Assembly (NCBI GenBank): GCA_020536535.1
Contig: JAHLWZ010000583.1
Coordinates: 1-64,000 of the forward strand
From: Pelomyxa schiedti
Taxonomy: Eukaryota > Evosea > Pelobiontida > Pelomyxidae
Reading direction: 5' to 3'
DNA length: 64,000 nucleotides
Below the pieces are notes generated by a model that worked only from the letters and a program-made list of their open reading frames with translations, was not told the DNA's origin and did no database searches. A program made the translations under genes and the position numbers. The stretch's first letter is position 1, and every line of letters begins with the position of its first letter. This document shows positions 46,800-57,173 of this stretch, piece by piece.

Positions 46800-48107
46800 T
46801 GCGACGTGTCCACGTGGCTCTACAGTTCTTAGACGAACCGAAAAGATTCCCTTTGAGAAAGAAAATAAAGACGATGGGGGAGGACGGTGAAGAGCTAGTT
46901 GTGGGAGGGCGCGCAAGTTACTACGGGCTGTGGTGGGGCGTGTGGTTCGACGAGCTGCGGTCAATGTGCAATCACCCATCAGGCAGCTGCTCCCATAATT
47001 ACTTGTGGGGCTCCGCTTGCAGGCGCTGTGGTGAAGCGTGTGGGAAATGGTGGCGGAGGGAAAACCCACGTGAGGAGAGGGCAGATCCAGATTATGGGAC
47101 TGAGGGGAGCGTGGCGGCGAGGGACATTGTAATGGAGTCAAAATATTTGATGACTATGATTGCTGGAAAGCTTGGCCCAAGGGACTTGAGAATATTCAGC
47201 CTTGTGTGCAAGGTGTGTTCCTTATGTACTTTGTTTTCTCTGGCTTTAATCTTATTGCTATATTGGCTTCTTGGGGAAGGAGTGGAAGAAGATAGGTGAT
47301 GAAGTAATTGGAATAGAGGAGAAACTTAGGATAAAGCGAGTGAACCAGAGAAAGGACGCGGCAAGATATGTCCAGTTTTTGTGCTGTGCTTCATTCTGGG
47401 GGCTATACCTGGCCTCTGTTCTTTGTTCTGTTCATTTTCTCGTTCCGCAATTCGTCGCTGCCATCATCCTTGTACTTTGTTTCTTGTCAATTCTGACTCC
47501 ATTTCACTACAAGAAGTACTGCACTGATGTGGTATTTTTCCACTTCTTTACGTGGCTATACTCCACTGCCCCACTTGTCCATGTTATTACCAGTGAAGCT
47601 ATACCATACTACCAGAAGGTGATATCATGTAGTCTGTCCACAACACTCTTATTCCGCTGTGTATTCAGAGCAGTTATGTGTCGCAGTCATATTAGAAGGA
47701 AAGACTTCAAAAGAACAATGTCACATGCACAGCGCAGCACAATGATAATACTCTTTTCTGCTACATACTTCAGCTGGACAGCGTTATTTAGTGTGACATA
47801 CATAATCTCAGAAGTGCTACTCTCACTGTGGGTCACAATCATATACAAGAACACCCTGGAGCACTGGAGGTGGCTTCTGTGGCCAGTAAGTACACCATTC
47901 AGGCACATACAGAGAGCCCAAATGGAGGTTGTATCTGGATACTGTTGCATGGTTCTTATGGCGTTCTCCCATGCAATACTCAAGAATCAAAACAATCATG
48001 TGGTCATAGTGAGTTCTGCTCTGTTGTTGTTATTTCTACACAAAAGCAACTCCAAAAACTGGATGTCACCCCCAATGTTTGAGTATTTGTCTTACGACAA
48101 CATGTGA
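46800..48107 (+). CDS. F-box-like multi-pass membrane protein
   Basis: The first exon (ATG at 46800, or MGEDGEE at 46875) ends with MTMIAGKLGPRDLRIFSLVC then K. An intron (gtgtgttcc...ggggaag) joins it to EWKKIGDEVIG. Together these make an F-box-like motif (DL...SLVCKEWKKI). The remaining protein is almost entirely hydrophobic: ASFWGLYLASVLCSVHFLV, QFVAAIILVLCFLSILTPF, ATYFSWTALFSVTYIIS and HVVIVSSALLLLFLH, at least six membrane helices, stop at 48105-48107. It could recruit an SCF ubiquitin ligase to a membrane; that is inference. The membrane part was not recognised as a known transporter. It shares a 127-base divergent promoter with the deubiquitinase gene. Confidence 0.6.
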
Positions 48108-48215
48108 CACCCATAAGTCTTGTGCTTACGAGGTTTTTGCTTAAAAATTAACAGCTTCCAACGCAAATTCTCTGGAGTGCTTAAACATACAATACCTTAC
48201 GAGCTCTGGTGATGC

Positions 48216-48290
48216 TTCGCATTTGGCGCGGACGACCTAGGTTCGATTCCTGGCGGAGGGAACAGGCCTTCCGTAGTTCAGTGGCAGAAC
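48216..48290 (+). tRNA. Candidate permuted tRNA gene (3' half precedes 5' half; anticodon UUG if the arm is contiguous)
   Basis: The 3' half comes first: an anticodon-type hairpin TTCGC-ATTTGGC-GCGGA (48216-48232), a 4-base variable loop, a T arm CTAGG-TTCGATT-CCTGG (48237-48253), the 3' acceptor strand CGGAGGG (48254-48260) and discriminator A. Five bases later the 5' half follows: acceptor CCTTCCG (48267-48273), TA, and a D arm GTTC-AGTGGCA-GAAC (48276-48290). The two acceptor strands pair over all 7 positions, with one T-G. Rejoined, the parts make a tRNA of about 71 bases. Sequences flanking the break are complementary (TGGTGA at 48207-48212 with TCACCA at 48300-48305), as needed to bring the halves together. 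T runs at 48322-48334 could end pol III transcription, and they lie after the 5' half. The loop ATTTGGC would read UUG (Gln); C1-G72 is unusual for Gln, so identity is uncertain. Confidence 0.55.
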
Positions 48291-48321
48291 GTCTTTGTTT
48301 CACCAAGCGCAGCCACTCCTC

Positions 48322-48334
48322 TTTTTCTTTTTTT
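48322..48334 (+). terminator. Pol III T-run terminator downstream of the permuted tRNA
   Basis: TTTTTCTTTTTTT about 30 bases after the 5' half of the candidate permuted tRNA. None lies directly after the 3' half, consistent with one transcript covering both halves. Confidence 0.5.
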
Positions 48335-48546
48335 GTTTTGGAGTTCGTTGATTTTGCCAGAAGTCAGTTTTAGGAAGGGTGTAAGAGAGTTCGGAGGAAA
48401 AGTCGAGAGAAACTTCTCTTGTGCATTCCCGGGATCTTGGCATCAATTGGGTTTCTTTCACAAGAAATATCTTTAAGTTGACAAGGACTAGACACACACG
48501 ATAAGGCACAAGACCCGGGTGTACAAACAAACACAAACACGCAAAG

Positions 48547-50656
48547 ATGGACGTACTACGCGACATGTATGGGTACTTTGCTGACGACGAGTGCGAAAAA
48601 GCGACACGTGCCGCGCAAAAGAGTGCACCTGCCAGCGTCGCTACCGACGAACACGTTTGTTGTGAAGACGACGACGTATCGCGCGCAGATCTGGATGACG
48701 AGGGATCTCCGGCCGCGAACTCACCAATCACGCCTCCTTGCTCCCACAGCATCGACACCAGTTCGGGCTTAAGCGTAAGTTCTTCTCAATCTCAAACGCA
48801 GCGCGGCGTGATTCCGCTTCACGTGCAGATGCGGGAGCAACTTCAGATCACACCGACGGCGGAAGGCGCTCAACCTTTCATTCCATGGAACTGGAACGGG
48901 CCTGCCTTTGGTGCTTCGCCTGCTTCTGTGGGGACTCCCAGTCCTTTTGTGTTTGGAGGAAATGGCAATTCTGTTGTTTATGGAGACAGTATTGACAGTG
49001 TTGGAGTTGGGTTCATGCCGTCTGTTGGTCCTGGCGGTCCAGGCGAGCCAGGTGAATGTATATCATGTGGTGCAATTGGCTCTAATTGCGATTGTGCCAA
49101 CAGAGCACCGAAAAGACGGCGCACTTTCCCATCAAAAGGTATCTCTCCCCGACGTACACTTTCCCTTTAACTCATTTCACTTCAGTAAAGGAAAGCACTT
49201 TGAATGTTATTCCTACCTCTACAGCCACACTCTCTCCAACACGAGCAAAGCGATACGTCTCAAAAAGAGAGCGTCGTTTTGCAACTCCACCTGGTACCAA
49301 CTCTCAACCTCAGGCTCTCTTTTCATTTGGTTCATCACCTGATGTTACCCCAACACCTTCACCACAGGTTAATACGATTCCATCACCACAACCACAACAG
49401 CAAATAATCCGACCCCACTCTCAATCCCATTCTCCAAGTGGTGTCCTGACTGGAGTGTGCGGGACTGTTGTCATGAAGATGTTAGGCCATACAGGTCCAG
49501 CAATTTCCGTCAAATGGAAACCACATGACGGTTTGTCGTTCTATTTTTTAAACCATTATTTTTAATCCGACTCAGGTGGTCTGCTTGCATCGGCTTCAAT
49601 GGACTCAACTGTCCGACTCTGGGACGTTTTCAAGTGCCAGTGTGTGCGAGTTCTACCTCACAGAGGTGAAGAAGTTTTTTTTACCGTAGTATATACTCAT
49701 AGTTATTAGGGGCTGTAAAAGCAATATCCTGGATGTGCGATGGGAAGTGCCTTGCTAGTGGTGGTTATGACAAGGCAATCCGGCTAACAGATGTCGAAAC
49801 TGGTTATTGCTTCCTGGTAGCAACCTGCAGCATAAAATACCAATAGCACTAACCTAATGCCAGGATATCCCAGAACAAGACTATGTAACGAGTTTGTGTT
49901 GTCATCCTAGCAGGCCGGAACTACTGTTGTGTGGCAGATTCAATTCTGGAGTTTCTTGCATTGATCTAAGAACTGGAAGGCAAAGCTGTTTTTGTGAAAT
50001 AACATTCTCTAAAAAATCACAGACATGCCGTGGAGTATAATAGCTTGTTTGGCCAGGTCATGAGCATCGAGTTTATTACTCATAAGGCCAACTTGTTTGT
50101 TACTAGTAGTGATATCACCAAGCGGAATTCTATTGATAAATCACTTCTTGTCTGGGACTTTGACTCTGTATGCATCTCCTTTCAGGAACGCTCCCCTGAC
50201 TCGTTTAGCATGTTGTCGTTTCAAATCAGGTGTACCAAGAAGCGTACACATGTCCTTGTGTAAAGATTCACCCATCTGGTCACTCTTTTATGGCCCAGTC
50301 TCACGCCAATTACATTGCCATATTTGATTCCCGACCTCCTTTCAAGCTCAACAAATACAAGGTACTCCGCCATCTCGAGTCCTTGCAAAACAGTAACTTT
50401 CTGCTAGCGCTTTGAAGGCCATCAAGTCTCCGGCTATCAAGTTGGATTTGACCTTAGCGGAGACGGGAGCGTTGTAGCCACCGGCTCACTAGAAGGTGGT
50501 GTGCACATGTACGCCTACGAATCCGGCCGATGTGTAAAAGTGATGCCGGCTCATGATATGGTAGTCACTGACGTCCAGTACCACCCGCAACACACCCAGC
50601 ATCCCTCCACACTGGCTACATGCTCCTGGGATGGCACTGTGGCCGTCTTCCATTGA
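48547..50656 (+). CDS. WDR25: WD40-repeat protein, WDR25 homologue
   Basis: The start MDVLRDMYGYFADDECEKAT leads an acidic, Ser-rich region of about 200 residues with a Cys pair (CISCGAIGSNCDC) and a basic patch KRRRTFPSK. After low-complexity exons the WD40 repeats begin: MKMLGHTGPAISVKWKPHD, GLLASASMDSTVRLWDV, WMCDGKCLASGGYDKAIRLT, then YQEAYTCPCVKIHPSGHSFM, HANYIAIFDSRPPFKLNKYK, RFEGHQVSGYQVGFDLSGDG, VVATGSLEGGVHMYAYESG and LATCSWDGTVAVFH, stop at 50654-50656. The EAYTCP and QS-NY-A-FD blocks are characteristic of WDR25. A splicing-related role is suggested for relatives, but none can be read here. Introns of about 40-60 bases separate the repeats. Confidence 0.85.
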
Positions 50657-51059
50657 ACGCATCATCCATCACGCACTAACCTTACCTGCCCCTTTGTACT
50701 AATCGTGTGTCAGTGCCTAGTGTTCGCACCAACACCATTTTGCTTGTATTTGTAAAATACATAAAAACAGTGGCTTGCACCACTTTTTTTCTTTCATTTG
50801 TGGCTTTCATCCCACAACTTCAGTTTGGGCACAGACGAAATCAACGTACTTGCCGATTCTTAGCCTCTGGTGAGCTCAAGTGATGAGATTATCCGTGTTT
50901 CTCTCAGAAAGGGCACATGTTGCCAATTAACTCCAGGACTGATTTTTTTTCCTTTTTGTGGGGGCATCATAGAAGAGTGTTTGCTACTGGCAATGGGATT
51001 TATTTACTTCTTTGTACAAGGCAAAAAAGGGTGGGTAAATGTGAAGACATTGGGTGTGG
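50657..51059. other. Convergent intergenic region, no gene seen
   Basis: About 400 bases between the stops of WDR25 and the SLC35B-type gene, AT-rich with a T run near 50783-50790. It probably holds two 3' ends. No coding signature was recognised. Confidence 0.5.
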
Positions 51060-53008
51060 TTATGGAGGGTGTGTTTGTGGTGGTGGATTGTGGTCAATAG
51101 ACACCACTACGGCAGAGGGATCCCCGGTTGGTGTTTCTGATGTGGATTCTGCTAATGATTGTATGGTTGTTGGTAGTTGTTGTGGTTGCCGGTGGGGCTT
51201 TGACTTGATGTTCAGTACCACACCGGAAAATACAACCAGTGAGCCCACCACGTATAGCGGTGTGAATGGCTTGGAGAAGAGCAGAAAGGATAGCAGCAGT
51301 GACAAGGCTTTCCGGCAAGAGGTGGTGATAACTGCCGTCAACGCACTTGTTCTCTTCACTAGCATTAGCACACACAAGGTCCCGCAGTATGCTAGAAGGC
51401 CAGCAACCTTTCATGCCGTAAGAGTGATGTCTTTGACCACGCAACATACAATTATTTGAACCATCACGAACTTCCTTTCAGATAAAAAGGCCAGGGCCAT
51501 GAAAAGCTCATCACTGACGATAAGCCACGGCAGCAACATAAGAGCACCAATACCAAAGGAATACACCACCTAAAGGAAAAACTTAATAAGAAAAAGGAAG
51601 GAAGTTCGTATACTAGTTCGTTCTCAGAAACCCCATATTCTTTCATGCCTTTCTCTTGCGAGTTGTCTTGGCAGGCATTCATAACAAGTGCCAAACATAC
51701 AAGGAAAATACCTGCACGACTTAGATAATGAAAAGATAAAATTGTTTCAAACCAGAAAAACTGAATTTTGGAATCACAGTAATATCTGCCAAGGTAACAA
51801 TCACTAAGCCACCTGCGATGAGAATGACACTGCCATATTCTCTGCTTGTGTATCGCTTGTTCAGAATTACTATACCACCAATCATGGTTACCACAACACG
51901 AGCAGATTTGAAAAGTAACTGAAGGTAAATTGGTTTTACGTTGAGGGAGGGAAAAAGTTACCCAGGTGGGGAAGTTGAGCAACTGCAAGGAGTAGGTAGA
52001 AAGGCTGAAACCAGAGACATTAAAAAAAGCAACCCTGATGTGGTACCACATTGGTGCTCTGCGACTGTAACGATGGTTAAGGGGAAGGAGGAAATAAGAA
52101 ATATGTTAAAATTGGTCACATGTCATTCACTAAAAACTATCACAAGAATGGCGCACTAACAACCCACCAATAGAAACCTTCTGTAGTCGTTGACAAGGCT
52201 CAGATTCAGAAGAGATAGCGGCCATCTGTTGTGTCCCCACCTCTCCACTAACCCCAGAGTAAAGAACATTAGAAAATGCACTAAGGTAACGAATCCAGCA
52301 TAGTCACAGTCATGTTTTTTGAAAATAGACTCCTGGGAGGAGTAAGAATTGGGGAAAGCAACTTAACAGAGATGGATTCCGGACCTGCAATATAATGAAA
52401 AGGCAATACGACAACATCAAACAGCCAATGAGTAGCACGACAGTGTTCCTTTTATCAGCCAGGGAACCACCTGATTTTTGTTTATTTTTTCGTATTGCTG
52501 AGCGAGGAGTAAGAAGGTAGGTAGGGAGTCAACGTCTTTTTTTGTTTATTAATTCGCATTGCGTCGACTCTTCTGTTCATCGTTCATTGTTTGTTGTTTG
52601 TTGTTCCGTTGTTTGTTTGTTTGATGGGTGGGTGGGTGGGTGGGTACCATTTTGGTCCTCGGGGTCCGAGTCGAGCGTCGCGCCCACACCCCCCTCGCCC
52701 TCGCCCTCGCCCTCGCCCTCCCCCGCGCTCTCGCCCTTGCCAGTGGCCGTGGCCGCCGTGGTGGTGCGCGGACCCATCTCGGGGTCCCCGTCGTAGTCGC
52801 CGTTGGTGGTTGCGGTGACTCGCACTCCCACGCCAGAGCCGCCGCCCACCCGCCGTGCGTTGTTGTTGTTTTTGGTGTTGATGGTGGGGTTTCCTGACAG
52901 GACGACGTTGGCACCGCCTGGGCCGCCCAACACGACCACGTCGGCAACGCGGTGGGAGGCGCTGCCCTCGTCGCCGGCACAGGCCACGTCACCAACTTCG
53001 TTCATCAT
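51060..53008 (-). CDS. SLC35B-type nucleotide-sugar / PAPS transporter
   Basis: Golgi or ER antiporter importing PAPS or a nucleotide sugar. Exon 1 (53008 to about 52646) encodes MMNEVGDVACAGDEGSASHR and a (Gly-Glu)n stretch. It splices across the GGGT repeat to AIRKNKQKSGGSLADKRNTV and a first helix (VLLIGCLMLSYCLFIIL). Later exons give YAGFVTLVHFLMFFTLGL, then STYSLQLLNFPTW, LLFKSARVVVTMIGGIVI, LNKRYTSREYGSVILIAGG, IFLVCLALVMNACQDNSQEK, SCRKALSLLLSFLLFSKPFT and YVVGSLVVFSGVVLNIKSK. The LNFPT-LFKSAR and NSQEK/RKA-LSF blocks are hallmarks of the SLC35B2/B3 group. A Gln/Thr/Pro-rich tail ends at 51060. The exact substrate is not certain. Confidence 0.8.
52622..52646. repeat. (GGGT)n microsatellite
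   Basis: Five GGGT units at the start of the first intron of the SLC35B-type gene, overlapping the donor region on the minus strand. Confidence 0.85.
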
Positions 53009-53272
53009 CTCCCAGGCTTACGCGACGATCAGATTTTATTCTTGCAACTTTGTTCCGTGTACAAAAAAGGACCCAAACCGATCTCCTCCTTGTGTGCTCT
53101 CGGATTGACAACACAGCGCATGAAAAACAGAAGCGGCTGCCCCGGAAATGCACTGAGATCAGCTGATCTGAATATTCTCGTAACGCTGAAGGGCTTGATG
53201 TCTTTTTTCCATGAACACCAACCAACAAGAAACTAACCATTATTTGCCACTACATCAACAGCACGTAGAGCT

Positions 53273-55011
53273 ATGGCAAGCGCCGAGAGCGTTGGTTGTG
53301 ACGTAATTGCAATTGAGGCACTGAGAGTTTTCAGTGAGGGTGATTTGTTACGTGCGTATCATCTGTGTCAATCTCTGTTGCTCACGCCCCTCACCAGTAA
53401 GGTGTGTTACTCTTAATTTCGTTTCTTGTTGTAACTATGTTATCTAACAAAGATAACAACCAGGGAGGAACCACTGGCACACAGAGACAAAGAAGTGATG
53501 CAGAAGCATTTGCTTGCTTACAATTGTGCAGCTTGTTTAGCACAAACACAAAGCTGTTTGATGACAAGAGACCGTTTGAGAGGGACATGCTCATGTGCTT
53601 GTGGGAGAGAGCCAAGAGTTGTCCCCTCAATATTCAAGAATGGATGATAAGGCTCCTGAATTCCACTCTAAATATCCCTTGTAATAGTACAGCATTCGCA
53701 ACATCACCAGAAAAGAAGAGCTTCTGTAACATGGTGCACTTCTTTCTAGGAGTGGCTCTCTCAGCCAAGTATGGTGGTGACTTTCCCTTCACTGATCAGC
53801 AGGAGAGTGTGCGGCACATCAGAATTGCTGCACATGGAGGGGACCCAAGAGCCCAAACGTGGCTTGGTGCCTTTTGTGGTGACTGCAGCTGCACCCGGTT
53901 GGCTGCAGAGCAGGGTTACTGTCCTGCAATACGGCTGATGGCTCTGAAGCACATGAACGGTGAGAGAGGAGCACCTCTGGACTGCCAGGAGGGAATCAGG
54001 CTACTACGCATTGGTGCTGAGAAGGGTGATGCCTACTGTCAGGAGGACCTGGGCATGTATCTGTTCTGGGGTGACTATGTTACAAAGGATGAGGTAGAGG
54101 CGGAGAAGTGGTTCAAGTTGGCTGCTGCTAGTGGGCTTCCCACATCACAGAGAAAGCTGGCCCTCATGTACTACCACAACAGAGTGATCCCGCAACAACT
54201 CGCCAACCAGAATCATACACCAGACTCATTACCGAGCCCTGATGGAGGGGATGCATTCCCAGAGGTAATACGGCTTCTGAAGCTATCTGCAGCCCAAGGA
54301 GACACAGGGTCACAGAGGAACCTTGGGTACTTCTATCTGGATGGAGAAGGAGTGGCCAAGGACCCCAGTGCAGCAGCAGAATACTTCGCAATGGCAGCAA
54401 GGAACAACGACGAGGAGGCACAGTACCGCCTTGGGCTGTGCTATCAGCACGGCGAGGGTGTAGAGAAGAACTATGTGCTCGCGTTTGACATGTTCTCACA
54501 GTCATCAGCAGCAGGATACACAAAGGCACATTGGTCACTCGGATACATGTATGCAAATGGATTCGGCTGCACGGCCGACACGGCGAGGGCACTGGACCTG
54601 TTTACAAAGGGGGCTGATGAGGGCGACGTGAGGGCCATTATGGGACTCGGGTACTACAACGACGAGCTGGGAAACGAGAAAGAAGCCATGGGACTCTGGA
54701 GACTGGCGGCATCACAGGGGTACAAGGAGGCCTACTACGCACTGGGCAAGGCCCACGGGAGGCTGTGGAAGAGGAGGGGCCCGCTGGGAGCCAATTATGG
54801 GAGATACCGCGACACCAGGGAGGCTGCCAAGTGGCTGAGGCTGAGCGGCACGGTCAGGGCCATGCTTTTACTCACAAGCATCACTGTGCCCAGCACCCTT
54901 GAGCCCCACTCCCTTGGGAGTGATGACGACGACGGTGGCAGTGACACAGCCGAGGATCATGAAGACCACGGTGAGCACGACGAGGAGCATGAGGCCGCTG
55001 GTGGAATCTGA
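53273..55011 (+). CDS. Sel1-like repeat protein
   Basis: The ATG at 53273 opens MASAESVGCDVIAIEALRVF and ends exon 1 at a gtaagg donor in phase 1; the acceptor aacaaag joins it to a long exon. The body contains tandem Sel1-like repeats of about 36 residues: KWFKLAAASGLPTSQRKLAL, NLGYFYLDGEGVAKDPSAAA, YRLGLCYQHGEGVEKNYVLA, WSLGYMYANGFGCTADTARA and AIMGLGYYNDELGNEKEAMG. The tail is acidic and His-rich (EDHEDHGEHDEEHEAAGG), stop at 55009-55011. Sel1 repeats usually act as protein-binding scaffolds, for example in ER-associated degradation. No membrane segment or signal peptide is visible, so a cytosolic adaptor is more likely. Partner unknown. Confidence 0.88.
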
Positions 55012-55086
55012 GTCGGGATCTGCTATCTTCTAGTAAATAACAATATTTTTGCAAACCAACGAGCGGGGTGGGGTTGCCTGCGAGCG

Positions 55087-57023
55087 ATGCGAGCACGAGC
55101 ACGGGGTGGGTCGACGAGCTCGTCTGCTATTGTTATAGGCGGCGGAGGTGGCGGAAGTGGCGGTGGCGGAGCAGGACCGGGAGTTGTTGTAATTGATAAC
55201 GGGGGATACACTTGTAAGATCGGGTGCGTGCCCAACCCGACGTCGCCTACGGGCACAGGTACCGATGACGCGTCGTCGTATGTCACTCCGAGGTAGGTGG
55301 TCCCCGAATAGTAGTGCAAATGCCTGCAAGTATGCCAACTTGGTGGTGATGCAAATGTTTGCAACAGAATCGTACCGAATGCCGTGGCAAAACATAAGAA
55401 AGATCACCAAAACTACGTTGCTTCTGAAATATACGAATGTATGAGTGCTCTTATTTATATTTACGGGGTCTGGTCTGATAAACCACCTGTACACAGGCAA
55501 TGACACATTCAATTTATTGTTTAAACGCCCCTTAGATAAGGTGCGCCAGTTCGCCTCTCAAAAACCGGGTTGGTTATGTTCCCTCTGACTGTATTTAGGG
55601 ATACCTTGTCGATATTGATCTCCAGAAGCAAATATGGGACTCTGAGTTCTCTATCCAGCAAGTCTTAATATGTGGGGCTGATATCAGCACTTACATTGGT
55701 TAAGATAACACCCAATCAGTGCGGTCTGCTTGTTACAGAGGCCCCTTTTGCTCCGAATAACGTACGAAACCTTATGCTCCAGCTAGTATTCGAGATATAT
55801 GGATTTGAGTCACTGTATTTGGCTAAACGTATGTTGTCAAATCAAGGCAATTTCTCATCTCACCGAAATATCAGCTGCCGAAATGGCCGCATTCGGGTAT
55901 AGAATAAACAACCCATCATCATCGTTCGCCAAATCTCCTTGTTACACAGTTGTAGACTGTGGTTTCAGTTTTACACACACCACTCCGTTCTTTGATAATA
56001 TCAAACTGAATTATGCAGTCAAGCGGTGTGCATTAAAATATACTTACAAAATCCTGTTAATCGGTCATAGGGTAGATGTTGGTGGAAAAGTGCTTACGAA
56101 TTATCTCAAAGAAACCATATCTTTCAGACAGTGGAACATGATGGAAGAGACAACTTTGATTAACACCGTGAAGGAAGGCCTGTGCTTTGTCAGTTCAGAT
56201 TTCGTGAGTGACATGAAGCTATGCAAGAGACCGCGGACAGGAGGTATCTCTTGGGGCAGTACCGATCCATCAGGAGCGTCTGCTGGCGGACTAAGCTGTG
56301 GTTACGTTTTGCCAAATTACAAAACCACCAGTACAGGGTACACTTTGGTATGTGATAGTTATAATTAAGTTAACTTAATTGATACAAATAAGGATGGCGA
56401 AAGAGACCCTCATCGGTTAGATCCCACCTCGAGGCCCAAAGATTTGCAGGCTTGATACCAACCACTGTAAAGTACTAATCCACTTTCTAGATTTTGAAAA
56501 TGGGAAACGAGAGAATAGTAGTTCCCGAAATTCTCTTTTCTCCCAGTGACATTGGTTTGTTACCCGATTGATACCTTTATTCATTCACAACGCCAAAGGG
56601 ATTGAACAGGCCGGAGTTTCTGAAGCTACTGTGCAGGCTATAAATGAGTGCCACCCGCACACACACCCGTCCCTGTATTCCAATGTACTGTTAATAGGGG
56701 GTTCCTCCAAGTTCCGAGGTTTCCAGCAGAGAATGTAAACCCTCATTTCTCGCATACCAACTATTAACATAAGCAAAGGTTCAAAGATATCCGCGCTTCT
56801 GCTCCTGACCAATTTAATGTCAACATCTTTGCACCTCCCAAGTATTATTCACCACTCTTTACCAAATAACCCGCTGTACTAACGCACACATAGCCCAATA
56901 ACTTGTGCATGGGATGGAGCCAGCTCCTTTGTAACCAGCGGTAATTACGCACAACACGCAGTGTCACTCACCGACTACCACGAAATGGGAGCCAACTACC
57001 TACTGCACCAATGGGTTCCCTGA
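55087..57023 (+). CDS. ARP6: Actin-related protein 6 (SWR1/SRCAP complex)
   Basis: Nuclear actin-related protein of the complex that deposits H2A.Z. The start at 55087 gives an Arg/Ser/Gly-rich leader, then VVVIDNGGYTCKIGCVPNP, the first phosphate loop. Later exons give GYLVDIDLQKQIWDSEFS, LVTEAPFAPNNVRNLMLQ, FEIYGFESLYLA, ISAAEMAAFGY, CYTVVDCGFSFTHTTPFFD, VDVGGKVLTNYLKETISFRQ, MMEETTLINTVKEGLCFVSS, CGYVLPNYKTTSTGYTL and IVVPEILFSPSDIG. The last exons read SLYSNVLLIGGSSKFRGFQQ and end ITCAWDGASSF...HQWVP, stop at 57021-57023. VDVGGK-LTN-LKE-IS-RQ and the VPEILF-PSDIG block fit ARP6 rather than actin or other ARPs. The poly-Gly insertion before the core is unusual. Confidence 0.88.
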
Positions 57024-57173
57024 GTCCCCTCCTACAATTCTGCCAAACACAATGCCAAGCACCAGCACACAACCTCTCCACACGCTCTCCCAATGACCCG
57101 AACCGAACCACGTGTCTGGAAATAATGATGAGACTCCGTTTCCCTTTCGTGATTCATTGAACAATACTGAAGA

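Noticed and set aside
48194-48261. Conventional linear tRNA ending at the same T arm and acceptor strand (5' end at CCTTACG)
   Set aside because: Its acceptor has an A-G mismatch and the D arm is about five bases short with only two or three pairs, whereas the permuted arrangement pairs perfectly and has a full D arm. It remains the main alternative, as a degenerate tRNA next to a tRNA fragment.
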